From positions 1 through 64,000 of the forward strand of contig NZ_JABMJG010000004.1 of NCBI RefSeq assembly GCF_013376045.1: 64,000 nt of DNA. Reading direction: 5' to 3'. Position numbers and translations under genes: made by a program. Origin of the DNA: Variovorax sp. SG517. GTDB taxonomy: Bacteria > Pseudomonadota > Gammaproteobacteria > Burkholderiales > Burkholderiaceae_C. Positions 1-10,071 of the stretch are shown piece after piece (the stretch's first letter is position 1; every line of letters begins with the position of its first letter). Below the pieces are notes generated by a model. That model saw only the letters and a program-made list of their open reading frames with translations, was not told where the DNA came from and made no database searches.

Positions 1-93
<93 letters not shown>

Positions 94-193
94 TCAATCC
101 TTGAAAGAGCAGCCCCGTGTATTGGTTTTATGTCTGCATCCGGTTGCTGGTTCGCCCCGCACGGGAACAGGGCGGCACCGGATCGCAGACAGG

Positions 194-218
194 AAGGGCC
201 GCGCAGTGCACGGCCCTT
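194..218 (-). other. Hairpin in the fusA-tuf spacer
   Basis: Inverted repeat with 8-bp arms AAGGGCCG (194-201) and CGGCCCTT (211-218) and a 9-nt loop, located just after the fusA stop codon. No run of T follows it on the minus strand, so it does not look like a full intrinsic terminator. It may stabilise the fusA 3' end, act as an mRNA processing site or partly terminate. tuf can still be read from the same transcript. Confidence 0.4.
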
Positions 219-232
219 GGTTCTTGAAAAAC

Positions 233-2332
233 TTACTTGGCGCGAGCGGCCACGATGGCTTCGGCGACGTTGCGCGGAGCTTCGGCGTAGTGCTTGAACT
301 CCATCGTGTACGTGGCGCGGCCTTGCGACATCGAGCGCAGCGTGGTCGAGTAGCCGAACATTTCCGACAGCGGCACTTCCGCCTTGATGGCTTTGCCGCC
401 ACCGACCATGTCGTCCATGCCCTGCACCATGCCGCGGCGGGACGACAGGTCGCCCATCACGTTGCCGGCGTAGTCTTCAGGCGTTTCCACTTCCACGGCC
501 ATCATCGGCTCGAGGATCACGGGGTTGGCCTTGCGGGCACCTTCCTTGAAGCCGAAGATCGCGGCCATCTTGAACGCCATTTCGTTCGAGTCCACGTCGT
601 GGTACGAACCGAAGTGCAGCGTGACCTTGACGTCCACGACGGGGTAGCCCGCCAGCACGCCCTGGCCCAGGGCTTCCACGATGCCCTTCTCGACCGCGGG
701 GATGTATTCGCGAGGAACCACGCCGCCCTTGATGGCGTCGACGAACTCGAAGCCCTTGCCGGCTTCCTGGGGTTCGATCTTCAGCACCACGTGGCCGTAC
801 TGGCCCTTGCCGCCCGACTGGCGAACGAACTTGCCTTCGGCGTCTTCGACGGTCTTGCGGATCGTTTCGCGGTAAGCCACTTGCGGCTTGCCCACGTTGG
901 CTTCCACGCCGAATTCGCGCTTCATGCGGTCCACGATGATTTCGAGGTGGAGCTCGCCCATGCCCGAAATGATGGTCTGGCCCGATTCCTCGTCGGTCTT
1001 GACGCGGAACGACGGGTCTTCCTGTGCGAGGCGCTGAAGGGCGATGCCCATCTTTTCCTGGTCGGCCTTGGTCTTGGGCTCGACAGCCTGCGAGATCACC
1101 GACTCGGGGAACACCATGCGCTCCAGCGTCACGACGGAATCCGGATCGCACAGGGTTTCGCCCGTGGTCACTTCCTTCAGGCCCACGCAAGCGGCGATGT
1201 CGCCGGCGCGAATTTCGCTGACTTCTTCGCGGTTGTTGGCGTGCATCTGCACGATACGGCCGATGCGTTCCTTCTTGCCGCGCACCGGGTTGTAGACGCT
1301 GTCGCCCTTGGAGAGCACGCCCGAGTACACGCGCACGAAGGTCAGCTGGCCGACGAAGGGATCGGTCATCAGCTTGAACGCGAGCGCGGAGAACTTCTCC
1401 TCGTCGTCGGCCTTGCGCACCACCGGCTCTTCGCTTTCGTCGGTGCCGGCAACCGGGGGAATGTCCGTCGGAGCGGGCATGTATTCGATCACGGCGTCGA
1501 GCATGGCCTGCACGCCCTTGTTCTTGAAGGCCGAGCCGCAAAGCATCGGCTGGATTTCGCCAGCGATGGTGCGCTGGCGGATGGCCTTCTTGATTTCCTC
1601 TTCGGAGAGCTTTTCGCCTTCGAGGTACTTGTTCATGAGGTCTTCGCTCGATTCGGCGGCGGCCTCGACCAGCTTCTCGTGGTATTCGTTGCAGACATCG
1701 ACCAGGTCGGCCGGGATCTCGCCGTAGGTGAAGGTCACGCCCTTGTCCTCGTCCCAGATGATGGCCTTCATCTTCACGAGGTCGACGATGCCCTGGAACT
1801 TGTCTTCCGCGCCGATCGGGATCTGGATCACGACCGGGTTGGCCTTCAGGCGGTCGATCATCATCTGGCGAACGCGCAGGAAATTGGCGCCGGTGCGGTC
1901 CATCTTGTTGACGAACGCAAGGCGGGGCACCTTGTACTTGTTGGCCTGGCGCCAGACGGTTTCCGACTGGGGCTGCACGCCGCCGACGGCGTCATAGACC
2001 ATCACGGCACCGTCCAGCACGCGCATGGAGCGCTCCACCTCGATGGTGAAGTCCACGTGGCCGGGGGTGTCGATGATGTTGATGCGGTGCTCGGGGAAGT
2101 TCTGGGCCATGCCCTTCCAGAAGCAGGTGGTGGCAGCGGACGTGATCGTGATGCCGCGCTCTTGCTCTTGCTCCATCCAGTCCATCGTGGCGGCACCGTC
2201 GTGCACTTCACCGATCTTGTGGTTCACACCGGTGTAGAACAGGATGCGTTCGGTCGTCGTGGTCTTGCCGGCGTCGATGTGCGCGGAGATACCGATGTTG
2301 CGGTAGCGCTCGATGGGGGTCTTGCGGGACAT
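233..2332 (-). CDS. fusA: Elongation factor G
   Basis: EF-G is the cytoplasmic GTPase that drives translocation of tRNA and mRNA on the ribosome and takes part in ribosome recycling with RRF. The 699-residue protein has the normal family length. The P-loop AHIDAGKTT lies near residue 18, the G3 motif DTPGHVDF near 88 and the G4 motif NKMD near 142. The C-terminal domain IV/V ends with [18 protein letters not shown]. The gene is third in the rpsL-rpsG-fusA-tuf str operon, 96 bp downstream of rpsG, and is expected to be co-transcribed from the promoter before rpsL. Nothing unusual is visible. Confidence 0.98.
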   Translation of the reverse strand: MSRKTPIERYRNIGISAHIDAGKTTTTERILFYTGVNHKIGEVHDGAATMDWMEQEQERGITITSAATTCFWKGMAQNFPEHRINIIDTPGHVDFTIEVERSMRVLDGAVMVYDAVGGVQPQSETVWRQANKYKVPRLAFVNKMDRTGANFLRVRQMMIDRLKANPVVIQIPIGAEDKFQGIVDLVKMKAIIWDEDKGVTFTYGEIPADLVDVCNEYHEKLVEAAAESSEDLMNKYLEGEKLSEEEIKKAIRQRTIAGEIQPMLCGSAFKNKGVQAMLDAVIEYMPAPTDIPPVAGTDESEEPVVRKADDEEKFSALAFKLMTDPFVGQLTFVRVYSGVLSKGDSVYNPVRGKKERIGRIVQMHANNREEVSEIRAGDIAACVGLKEVTTGETLCDPDSVVTLERMVFPESVISQAVEPKTKADQEKMGIALQRLAQEDPSFRVKTDEESGQTIISGMGELHLEIIVDRMKREFGVEANVGKPQVAYRETIRKTVEDAEGKFVRQSGGKGQYGHVVLKIEPQEAGKGFEFVDAIKGGVVPREYIPAVEKGIVEALGQGVLAGYPVVDVKVTLHFGSYHDVDSNEMAFKMAAIFGFKEGARKANPVILEPMMAVEVETPEDYAGNVMGDLSSRRGMVQGMDDMVGGGKAIKAEVPLSEMFGYSTTLRSMSQGRATYTMEFKHYAEAPRNVAEAIVAARAK

Positions 2333-2428
2333 GATTTACTTTCGGGTTGAAATGCGTTGAGCGCTGGGCCCCGGGCACAGGCACAACGCCCGAAACCCGA
2401 CACCCAACGCCCAAGCGAAGTTTGGTTT

Positions 2429-2902
2429 TTAGAAGCGGAAGTGGCTGAAGGCGCGGTTGGCTTCTGCCATGCGGTGCACTTCGTCGCGCTTCTTCATCGC
2501 ACCGCCACGGCCTTCGGTGGCTTCCATCAGTTCGTTGGCCAGACGCAGGGCCATCGACTTCTCGCCGCGCTTGCGGGCGGCTTCCTTGATCCAGCGCATC
2601 GACAGGGCGAGGCGGCGGACGGGGCGGACTTCGACCGGCACCTGGTAGTTCGCACCGCCGACGCGGCGCGACTTCACTTCGACCATCGGCTTCACGTTGT
2701 TGATGGCAACGGTGAACGCCTCGAGGGGGTCCTTGTCCGGGTTCTTCTTCTCGATGAAGTCGAGGGCACCGTAGATGATGCGCTCGGCAACAGCCTTCTT
2801 GCCGCCTTCCATGATCACGTTCATGAATTTGGACAGCTCGACATTGCCGTACTTGGGATCCGGCAGGATTTCACGTTTGGGGACTTCGCGACGACGTGGC
2901 AT
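2429..2902 (-). CDS. rpsG: 30S ribosomal protein S7
   Basis: S7 is a primary 16S rRNA binding protein that nucleates assembly of the 30S head. The 157-residue product starts [20 protein letters not shown] and has the normal length for bacterial S7. It contains the conserved [18 protein letters not shown] helix region and ends [12 protein letters not shown]. The ATG at 2900-2902 is preceded on the minus strand by AAGAGG. It lies between rpsL and fusA in the str operon. In enterobacteria S7 autoregulates this operon by binding the rpsL-rpsG spacer. The 152-bp spacer here could hold such a site, but I see no clear match. Confidence 0.98.
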   Translation of the reverse strand: MPRRREVPKREILPDPKYGNVELSKFMNVIMEGGKKAVAERIIYGALDFIEKKNPDKDPLEAFTVAINNVKPMVEVKSRRVGGANYQVPVEVRPVRRLALSMRWIKEAARKRGEKSMALRLANELMEATEGRGGAMKKRDEVHRMAEANRAFSHFRF

Positions 2903-3054
2903 TTTCTTAACCTCTTTGCTTCAGTTGGCACCGTTTCCGGCACCGCGAGAGCCAGCTGGAACTCTCACTTACTCGACCCGACGTTGGGTCACTTCGTTCG
3001 ATGTACCCGCCAAGGTAACCGAACACCGTTTGTTTTTGACGACAGGAAGACCTA

Positions 3055-3432
3055 TCAGGCCTTCTTGGGACGCTTCGCGCCGTACTTGGAACGCGACTGC
3101 TTGCGGTCTTTCACGCCTTGCAGGTCGAGCGAACCGCGAACGATGTGGTAGCGCACACCGGGCAAGTCCTTGACACGACCGCCGCGAACCAGCACGACGC
3201 TGTGTTCCTGGAGGTTGTGGCCTTCGCCGCCGATGTAGGAAATGACTTCGAAGCCGTTGGTCAGGCGGACCTTGGCAACTTTACGAAGCGCCGAGTTCGG
3301 CTTCTTCGGCGTCGTGGTGTAGACGCGGGTGCAGACACCGCGACGTTGCGGCGAGTTCTGCATGGCAGGGCTCTTCGAAGCGATCTTTTCGACCGTCCGA
3401 CCCTGACGCACCAGTTGATTGATGGTTGGCAT
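3055..3432 (-). CDS. rpsL: 30S ribosomal protein S12
   Basis: S12 sits at the decoding centre of the 30S subunit. The 125-residue protein has the family length and starts [20 protein letters not shown]. The streptomycin-contact loops are wild type: TPKKPNS has Lys at residues 43-44, and RVKDLPG has Lys88. The Asp of the second loop is the usual RimO methylthiolation site. This is the first gene of the str operon, with a visible promoter about 120 bp upstream. Confidence 0.98.
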   Translation of the reverse strand: MPTINQLVRQGRTVEKIASKSPAMQNSPQRRGVCTRVYTTTPKKPNSALRKVAKVRLTNGFEVISYIGGEGHNLQEHSVVLVRGGRVKDLPGVRYHIVRGSLDLQGVKDRKQSRSKYGAKRPKKA

Positions 3433-3532
3433 GAATTAAAAAGTCCCCAAAACGAGAAACGCCCCGGCCCTGGCTGTGAAACCGCCCTTGTCGTGACTCA
3501 AGGAGGCCGGGAATGACGAAAACGTGAAACCC

Positions 3533-3548
3533 TTCGGAAAATTCCGAA
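3533..3548 (-). other. Perfect palindrome in the rpsL leader
   Basis: TTCGGAA-AA-TTCCGAA, two 7-bp arms around 2 bp, lies immediately downstream of the predicted rpsL start site. It would therefore form a hairpin at the extreme 5' end of the str mRNA, or serve as a symmetric protein-binding site in DNA. Seen directly; the function is inferred. Confidence 0.45.
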
Positions 3549-3557
3549 AAGCCCACG

Positions 3558-3586
3558 AGTATAGCAAACGAGTCTGAAAACGGCAA
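3558..3586 (-). promoter_or_regulatory. Sigma-70 type promoter of the str operon
   Basis: On the minus strand a -35 element TTGCCG (3581-3586), a 17-bp spacer and a -10 element TATACT (3558-3563) precede rpsL. The predicted start is near 3551, giving a leader of about 120 nt. It lies in the gap after the 3' end of the D,D-carboxypeptidase gene, so the str operon has its own promoter rather than depending on read-through. Confidence 0.75.
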
Positions 3587-3634
3587 AGTCGGGCAGCCTC
3601 GCAGGCCTGCCGGCGGCTTTCCGCGCCTTTCAGG

Positions 3635-4804
3635 CTACTTGATCCAGAGCCGCAGGGCGTCCCAGGCGCGGCCGAAAACGCCGGCCTGCTCGACCGGCTC
3701 CAGGGCGACGAGCGGCACGTCGGCCAGGGGCTGGTCGTCCAGCGTGACCTTGAGCGAGCCGACCGGCTGGTACTTGGTGAACGGCGCCACCAGCGGGTCG
3801 GGGCGCGACACCTGGGTCTTGATCTTGTTGGCCGTGCCGGTCGGGACCGCCACCACGATGGGCTCGGGACGCCCCAGCTTCAGGGTGTTGGCCTTGCCCT
3901 TCCAGACGGCCGGGGTGGCAGCCGGCTGGCCGCCGTCGAACAGGCGGACGGCGTCGTAGGCCGTGTAGCCCCAGTTCAGGAGCTTCTGCGATTCGTTGGC
4001 CCGCACGGTCTCGCCCGTGGTGCCCAGGACGATCGACAGCAGCCGGCGCCCGCCCGCCAGGTTCGGGAAGTCGCGCTTGGCGGTGGCGATCATGCAGTAG
4101 CCGGCGGCATCGGTGTGGCCGGTCTTCAGGCCGTCGACGGTCGGGTCGCGGAACAGCAGCAGGTTGCGGTTGGTGTCGTTGGTCGACGGGGTGCCCGGGT
4201 AGCGGTACTTCTTGATCGCGTAGTACTTGGCTTCCTCGGGAAAGTCGCGCACCAGGCGGGTCGCCAGGATGCTCAGGTCGCGGGCCGTGGTGGTGTGGCC
4301 GGGCGCCGTCAGGCCTTCGGGGTTCTTGTAGGTGGTGTTCTTCATGCCCAGCACCTTGGCCTGGGCATTCATCATCTCGACGAAATGCTCGACCGTGCCG
4401 CCCACGCCTTCGGCCAGCGCCACCGTGGCGTCGTTGCCCGACTGCACGATCAGGCCCTTGATCAGGTCTTCCACCGGCACCTGCATCTTGGGATCGATGA
4501 ACATGCGCGAGCCGGGCATCTTCCAGGCGCGCGGGCTGACCGGCAGGGTCTGGGTCAGCGTGATCTTCTTGGCGCGCAGGGCGTCGAACACCAGGTAGGC
4601 GGACATCAGCTTGGTGAGCGAGGCCGGCTCCACCGGGCTGTCGATGTCCTTCTGGGCCAGGATCTGGTTGGCGGTCACGTCCAGCAGCAGATAGCTGCGC
4701 GCGGCGATCTCGGGCGGCGCCGGTATCTGGGCGGCGGCGATCAGGCTGAAGGAGGCTGCGGCAGTAAAGACCAGCGCGCGGAGCGCGCCTAGAAAACGAT
4801 TCAT
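3635..4804 (-). CDS. D-alanyl-D-alanine carboxypeptidase, DacA/DacC type (PBP5/6 family)
   Basis: Exported serine peptidase that trims the terminal D-Ala from peptidoglycan pentapeptides. The three penicilloyl-transferase motifs are all present: SLTK (nucleophile Ser62, Lys65), SGN (122-124) and KTG (227-229). The N-terminus MNRFLGALRALVFTAAASFS is a signal peptide cut near AAA-QIP. The C-terminal third is the beta-rich PBP5 domain II and the extreme C-terminus RAWDALRLWIK is an amphipathic membrane anchor. I chose the ATG at 4802-4804. A TTG nine codons upstream is in frame but would place charged residues before the signal peptide. 389 residues is normal for the family. It is monocistronic or last after the 210-aa hydrolase gene. 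Confidence 0.93.
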   Translation of the reverse strand: MNRFLGALRALVFTAAASFSLIAAAQIPAPPEIAARSYLLLDVTANQILAQKDIDSPVEPASLTKLMSAYLVFDALRAKKITLTQTLPVSPRAWKMPGSRMFIDPKMQVPVEDLIKGLIVQSGNDATVALAEGVGGTVEHFVEMMNAQAKVLGMKNTTYKNPEGLTAPGHTTTARDLSILATRLVRDFPEEAKYYAIKKYRYPGTPSTNDTNRNLLLFRDPTVDGLKTGHTDAAGYCMIATAKRDFPNLAGGRRLLSIVLGTTGETVRANESQKLLNWGYTAYDAVRLFDGGQPAATPAVWKGKANTLKLGRPEPIVVAVPTGTANKIKTQVSRPDPLVAPFTKYQPVGSLKVTLDDQPLADVPLVALEPVEQAGVFGRAWDALRLWIK

Positions 4805-4844
4805 TGGGAGTTCGAAAAGAGACGAAAACAAGCCTGAGCGGCTT

Positions 4845-5477
4845 TCAAGCGATGTCCGCGCGCAGATGGCGGACGACCAGCCCCTTGAGCAGCGGCAATT
4901 GTCCGTGAAAGAAATGACCGCCCCCGGGGATGACTGTGACAGGAAGTGACTGCGGCCGCGCCCAGTCCATCACGGAGGACAGGGCCACCGTGTCGTCGGC
5001 CTCGCCATGGACCACCAGCGCGCGCTCGTGCGCCTCCACCGGCAGCGCCGCGACGCTGTTGCGTGCCGCCGCCGTACCTACCAGCACGATCTGCCGGATG
5101 TCGCGCCCGCCCCAGAGCCTGGAGACGGCACCGCTCGCGACGAAGGCGCCGAAGGAGAAGCCGGCGATCGCCAGCGGCCCCTCGGGCGCGAGCTGCCCGA
5201 CGACGTTCAGCATGTCCTCCAGTTCGCCGCGACCCTCGTCGTGCACGCCTTCGCTGGCGCCCACGCCGCGGAAGTTGAAGCGCACCGTGGTCCAGCCGGT
5301 GGCGACGAAGGCGCGCGCCAGCGTCTGCACCACCTTGTTGTCCATCGTTCCGCCGAAGAGCGGATGCGGATGGGCGATGACCGCGATGCCGCGCGGGGTT
5401 CCGGCGGGCTGGTCGCGCTGCACCTCGATCGCGCCGGCGGCGCCCTTTAGGTTGATCTTTTCTGTCTGGGAATTCAT
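4845..5477 (-). CDS. Alpha/beta hydrolase of the small dienelactone-hydrolase-like/serine esterase group
   Basis: A 210-residue cytoplasmic alpha/beta hydrolase. The oxyanion-side motif HPHPLFGGTMDNKV (about 35-48), the nucleophile elbow GFSFG (about 105-109) and a C-terminal catalytic His in GGGHFFHG are visible. Proteins of this size and pattern are annotated as alpha/beta fold hydrolases, and no specific substrate is known. It lies 36 bp downstream of the ferredoxin-like gene and 40 bp upstream of the carboxypeptidase gene on the same strand, so these may be co-transcribed. Confidence 0.85.
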   Translation of the reverse strand: MNSQTEKINLKGAAGAIEVQRDQPAGTPRGIAVIAHPHPLFGGTMDNKVVQTLARAFVATGWTTVRFNFRGVGASEGVHDEGRGELEDMLNVVGQLAPEGPLAIAGFSFGAFVASGAVSRLWGGRDIRQIVLVGTAAARNSVAALPVEAHERALVVHGEADDTVALSSVMDWARPQSLPVTVIPGGGHFFHGQLPLLKGLVVRHLRADIA

Positions 5478-5512
5478 TGGCGCAGGTACGAGCAGAGGGT
5501 CGGCGGAAAAGT

Positions 5513-5866
5513 TCAGCGCCCCACGCTCGGGGGCAGCAACAGGCGTTCGACCACCTGGCCGTTCTTCAGGTGCGACTCGACGATCTCGTCGATGTCCTCG
5601 CTGTCGACGAAGGTGTACCAGACAGCCTCGGGGTACACCACGGCCACCGGCCCGCCCGCGCAGCGGTCGAGGCAGCCGGCCTTGTTGACGCGCACCTTGC
5701 CGGGCCCCGATAGGCCCTCTTCCTTGACCTTCGCCTTGCAGCGGTCGAAGCCTTCCTGAGCGTTGTGCATGGCGCAGGAGTCCTCGCCGTTCTTGCGCTC
5801 GTTCAGGCAGAAGAAGATGTGGCGGCCGTAGTAGCCGGACGGGGCGGCTGGGGTGGAGCTGGGCAT
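5513..5866 (-). CDS. Thioredoxin-like [2Fe-2S] ferredoxin
   Basis: A 117-residue protein with the Shethna-type or NuoE-like thioredoxin-fold ferredoxin pattern. HIFFCLNER supplies Cys20, followed by Cys31 (SCAM), Cys43 (DRCK), and the pair Cys65/Cys69 in AGCLDRCAGGP. Cys20, Cys31, Cys65 and Cys69 are the likely 2Fe-2S ligands. It is a soluble electron carrier with unknown partners. It is encoded downstream of hemJ and the VanZ-like gene, but nothing links it to heme synthesis beyond proximity. Confidence 0.85.
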   Translation of the reverse strand: MPSSTPAAPSGYYGRHIFFCLNERKNGEDSCAMHNAQEGFDRCKAKVKEEGLSGPGKVRVNKAGCLDRCAGGPVAVVYPEAVWYTFVDSEDIDEIVESHLKNGQVVERLLLPPSVGR

Positions 5867-5923
5867 CGGCGGATTTTAGTGACCACCCTCTTCACCCTCG
5901 CTCCGGCCGAGCAATCCGCACGC

Positions 5924-7051
5924 TCAGCTCGTCGGAACCGCCCCGGACCGCCCGCGGCGCGACAAGGCCGCCACCACGTAGAGCATCACCGCGTAAGGCC
6001 ATACCCAGCCCAGCCACTGCGCCAGCCCGTGGAAGCGGATGAAACGCCCCTGCTCCCAGGTAGCCAGCGTCTGCGCGAAATACGCGCTCTCGGGCGCCTG
6101 GTTCAGCAGGCTCAGCTGCAGCACCAGCCCCATCAGCAGCAGCGCCGCGCACAGGCGGCGCGGCGCGAACAGCAGCAGCACGCCGGCGAAGAGCGCCGCC
6201 GCCATGCCGACCTGCACCGGCAGCCCGAGCCACGCCCAGGCATGCTCCGGCCCGTAGCTCAGCGCCGCGGACAGCGCCGATGCCGCGATGCCCGCCAGCA
6301 GGGTCAGCGGCAACAGCACCGCCCGCTGGACCACCGAGCGCGCGACGAGGTATCCCAGCAGGCACGGCACCAGCGCGCCCAGCATCACGCACAGCAGTTC
6401 CACCGCCGGCACCAGCGGTTCGAGCTCGAACTGGCGCACCGGCAGCCAGTCGATGAAGGGCGTGTCGAGCAGCCACTCGGAGATCGCCGCCTCGAGCCGC
6501 TCGAACACCTGCCCGAGCCCGAAGGTGACCGCCGCCGGGAAAAGCAGAGCGAACGGCCACAGCGCCAGCAAAACCAGCGCGCCGCGCGAGTCCTCGGCGA
6601 ACCACTGCGAGCGCGCGCGGCTCCAGTGCGCGACCGCGCCCAGCCGCTCGAGTCCCGCAGCCACCACCGCGCCGACGACCGCCCCCAATGCGTTGAGCCC
6701 CAGGTCCACGTTGGAAGGGATGCGTGCGGGCAGGTAGCTCTGCAGCGTCTCCATGGCGAACGAGAGCGCCGTTCCCGCCACGGTGGCGCGCAGCACCGCA
6801 CGCCAGACCCCGGTGGCGCGCCCCGTGCGCAGCACCGCCAGGGCGCACAGGAAACCGAAGGGCACGTAGCCCGCCACGTTGACCGCGAAGTCGAAGCCCG
6901 TCCAGTACTTGGGCCAGGGCGCCGAGAGATATGCCCACGGCGCGATCCCCTGGTCGCGCCAGTCGGCGAACGGATAAAGGCTGGCGTAGACGATCAGCGC
7001 CGCGTACGCCAGCGCCAGGGGAAGCGCGGCGGACTTGTGCGGCCTATCCAC
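5924..7051 (-). CDS. VanZ-like integral membrane protein
   Basis: About 375 residues with roughly ten hydrophobic segments. The N-terminal third carries the VanZ-like pattern: YASLYPFADW near residue 25, then DFAVNVAGYVPFGFLCAL, and ETLQSYLPARIPSNVDLGLNALGAVVGA. VanZ of enterococci gives weak teicoplanin resistance. Most VanZ-domain proteins have no known function. I chose a GTG start at 7049-7051 because a GGAG ribosome site sits 8 nt upstream, just after the hemJ stop codon. Another GTG three codons upstream is possible. Likely co-transcribed with hemJ, 14 bp apart. Confidence 0.8.
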   Translation of the reverse strand: MDRPHKSAALPLALAYAALIVYASLYPFADWRDQGIAPWAYLSAPWPKYWTGFDFAVNVAGYVPFGFLCALAVLRTGRATGVWRAVLRATVAGTALSFAMETLQSYLPARIPSNVDLGLNALGAVVGAVVAAGLERLGAVAHWSRARSQWFAEDSRGALVLLALWPFALLFPAAVTFGLGQVFERLEAAISEWLLDTPFIDWLPVRQFELEPLVPAVELLCVMLGALVPCLLGYLVARSVVQRAVLLPLTLLAGIAASALSAALSYGPEHAWAWLGLPVQVGMAAALFAGVLLLFAPRRLCAALLLMGLVLQLSLLNQAPESAYFAQTLATWEQGRFIRFHGLAQWLGWVWPYAVMLYVVAALSRRGRSGAVPTS

Positions 7052-7065
7052 CGTTTGCACTCCGC

Positions 7066-7494
7066 CTAGAAGGGCTTGACGACCACCAGGATCACGATGC
7101 CCAGCAGCAGCAGCACCGGCAGTTCGTTGAACCAGCGGAACCAGCGGTCGTTGCGCCGGTTCTCGCCGGCGGCGAAGCGTCGCAGCAGCACGGCGCAGCC
7201 ATGGTGATAGCCGATCACCACCAGCACCAGCGCCAGCTTGGCATGCATCCAGCCGTTGCCCGGGCCGCGCCCGATGCCGTAGCCCAGCCAGAGCCACAGG
7301 CCGAAGCCGATCGCGGGAACCGCCAGGAAGGTCGTGAACCGCAGGAGCTTGCGCGCCATCAGCAGCAGGCGCTCGCGCTCGGCCACCGACTCGGGTGGAA
7401 CCATCGCCAGATTGACGAAGATCCGGGGCAGGTAGAACAGCCCCGCGAACCAGCTTGCAATGAAGACGATGTGTAGAGATTTGACCCAGAGCAT
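7066..7494 (-). CDS. hemJ: Protoporphyrinogen IX oxidase HemJ (CopD-superfamily membrane protein)
   Basis: HemJ oxidises protoporphyrinogen IX to protoporphyrin IX in the inner membrane. The 142-residue product starts MLWVKSLHIVFIASWFAGLFYLPRIFV, diagnostic of HemJ with its conserved His8 and the WFAGLFYLPR segment. It has four membrane helices and a GWMHAKL motif at about residues 80-86. It is divergent from hemB, another heme-pathway gene, across a 343-bp gap. A strong terminator and an upstream promoter on the hemJ strand lie in that gap, so hemJ could be controlled by attenuation. Confidence 0.9.
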   Translation of the reverse strand: MLWVKSLHIVFIASWFAGLFYLPRIFVNLAMVPPESVAERERLLLMARKLLRFTTFLAVPAIGFGLWLWLGYGIGRGPGNGWMHAKLALVLVVIGYHHGCAVLLRRFAAGENRRNDRWFRWFNELPVLLLLGIVILVVVKPF

Positions 7495-7563
7495 GGCGGC
7501 AGTTTAGTGGCGCGCCCTCTCCGGCATGGCCCCGTTTCCCATCGGGTCGCTTGTACGACAGGC

Positions 7564-7669
7564 AAAAAAAAGCCCGACGTCTTCACGTCGGGCTGGGAAG
7601 CCCTTTTGCTGTCACACATCAAGGCACCCGCTCAGGGAGGAAAAGCGGGGAGCGGCAAGCCGCCCGCTT
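7564..7669 (-). ncRNA. Candidate small RNA, or attenuated 5' leader of hemJ
   Basis: A promoter at 7673-7701 would start transcription near 7668 on the minus strand, and a strong intrinsic terminator ends it near 7564, giving about 105 nt. The 5' part can fold into a GC-rich hairpin (GCGGG-CGGC pairing with GCCG...CCCGC). It is followed by a likely single-stranded segment containing UUUUCCUCCCU, a C/U-rich stretch complementary to Shine-Dalgarno sites, and then the terminator. No open reading frame of note lies on this strand. hemJ starts 70 bp beyond the terminator, so a leader-attenuator reading is equally possible. The rest of the 343-bp gap holds only the hemB upstream dyads. Confidence 0.55.
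7571..7594 (-). terminator. Intrinsic terminator upstream of hemJ
   Basis: Perfect 9-bp stem AGCCCGACG/CGTCGGGCT with a 6-nt loop. On the minus strand it is followed by eight T (7564-7571 read as A on the plus strand). The sequence just before it (7590-7603) can form a competing GGGCT/AGCCC hairpin that would sequester one terminator arm. That arrangement is expected of an attenuator. Confidence 0.8.
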
Positions 7670-7672
7670 CAG

Positions 7673-7701
7673 AATTTAACAAAGACGAAACAAGGTTTCA
7701 A
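7673..7701 (-). promoter_or_regulatory. Promoter driving the candidate small RNA or hemJ leader
   Basis: On the minus strand, -35 TTGAAA (7696-7701), 17-bp spacer, -10 TAAATT (7673-7678). The spacing is optimal and the match to sigma-70 consensus is fair. Confidence 0.6.
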
Positions 7702-7723
7702 GCGACTGGGGCACTTTCTTTGA

Positions 7724-8851
<1,128 letters not shown>

Positions 8852-8871
8852 CGGCGCGCCGGCAACCGGGC

Positions 8872-10041
8872 ATGCGCATCTTCGAAATCAACCGTTCGCA
8901 GGTCAGCGAGCACGCCGCGCTGGCGCCGCTGGCCGTGCCGGGCGCCTGCGGCGCCAGCGGCTACCTCTGGATCTCGCTCACGCGGGATGAATTCCGCGCC
9001 TCGCTGGCCGAAGTGCAGCAGATCCTGCAGACGCTGTGCAAGACGCAGCTGGTCGACCTGCACGTGGCCGACCTGCTCAACGACCAGCTGCCCTCGCATT
9101 ACGACTACACCTCGCTGTACGACGTGCTGGTGTTCCGGCGGCTGGCCAACGGACAGGGCCAGGCGGCGCTGGGCAACGGCAAGGGCAGCACCAACGAGGC
9201 CCCGCCGGCACCGGTCGCGCCTCCCCGCCAGCCCCGCAGCGGCCCACCCGTGCTGCGCCGTGTCGACACCCGGCCGGTCGGCTTCGCGGTGTTCGACCGG
9301 GTGCTGCTGTCGGTGCATCCGGAAGACGGCGCAGTGCGCGACGCCTTCGCCGCCCGGCTGCTGGCCGCGGTCTCGGCCGACGGCGCCACCCCGGCGCTCG
9401 ACGTGCGCGCCACTTCGGCCCGCCTGCCGACCAGCCCTTCGGACCTGATGCTGCGCGTCATCAACCAGATCGTCGACGGCTACCTCGACCTGCGGCGCGA
9501 GCTCACCAAGCAGCTCGACCACTGGCAGACCGAGCTGATCGACCCGCGCAGCCGCTTCACCAACTGGGGCGCGCTCATGGAAGCGCGCCAGTCGCTGCAT
9601 CACCTGGACGAGATCTGCGAGGACCAGCGCGCCGCCATGCAGGACTGGATCGACTCGCTGGAGACGCTCCCCGTGCCCAAGGGCGAGCTCGAACAGCGCG
9701 AGCGGGAGCTCATCATGATCCGCAGCCGCGACGTGCTCGAGCACATCGAGCGCGTGGTGCACCACGTGCACCGGCTGGAGCAGAACGCCGAGACCGCCGT
9801 GCAGATGCACTTCAGCGTCCAGGGCCACCGCGCCAACGACATCATGCGGGTGCTGACGGTGCTCACCGCCGTGTTCCTGCCGCTGAACCTCATCGCCGGC
9901 ATCTTCGGCATGAACTTCGAGTTCATCCCGCTGGTGCACAAGGCCGACGGCTTCTGGATCGCGATGACGTCGATGCTGGTCATCGCCGTGCTGCTGGTCG
10001 TGATCTTCTGGCGCAAGCGCTACCTCGCCCGCACGCGCTGA
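8872..10041 (+). CDS. CorA-family divalent metal ion transporter
   Basis: 389 residues with a long cytoplasmic alpha/beta and coiled-coil N-terminal domain (about 1-325). Two C-terminal membrane helices follow, the first ending in the signature GMN of GIFGMNFEF (about 345) and the second MTSMLVIAVLLVVIFW. The protein ends with a basic tail KRYLART. CorA-family proteins form pentameric Mg2+/Co2+/Ni2+ channels, while the ZntB subgroup exports Zn2+. The pore loop after GMN has NFEFIP rather than the classical NTEFMP/MPEL, so ion selectivity is uncertain. The gene follows hemB after 20 bp and may share its transcript. HemB here needs Mg2+, though this pairing may be accidental. Confidence 0.88.
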   Translation: MRIFEINRSQVSEHAALAPLAVPGACGASGYLWISLTRDEFRASLAEVQQILQTLCKTQLVDLHVADLLNDQLPSHYDYTSLYDVLVFRRLANGQGQAALGNGKGSTNEAPPAPVAPPRQPRSGPPVLRRVDTRPVGFAVFDRVLLSVHPEDGAVRDAFAARLLAAVSADGATPALDVRATSARLPTSPSDLMLRVINQIVDGYLDLRRELTKQLDHWQTELIDPRSRFTNWGALMEARQSLHHLDEICEDQRAAMQDWIDSLETLPVPKGELEQRERELIMIRSRDVLEHIERVVHHVHRLEQNAETAVQMHFSVQGHRANDIMRVLTVLTAVFLPLNLIAGIFGMNFEFIPLVHKADGFWIAMTSMLVIAVLLVVIFWRKRYLARTR

Positions 10042-10071
10042 CCGCTGCCGCAACCTCCGCGGCCAAAGAAA

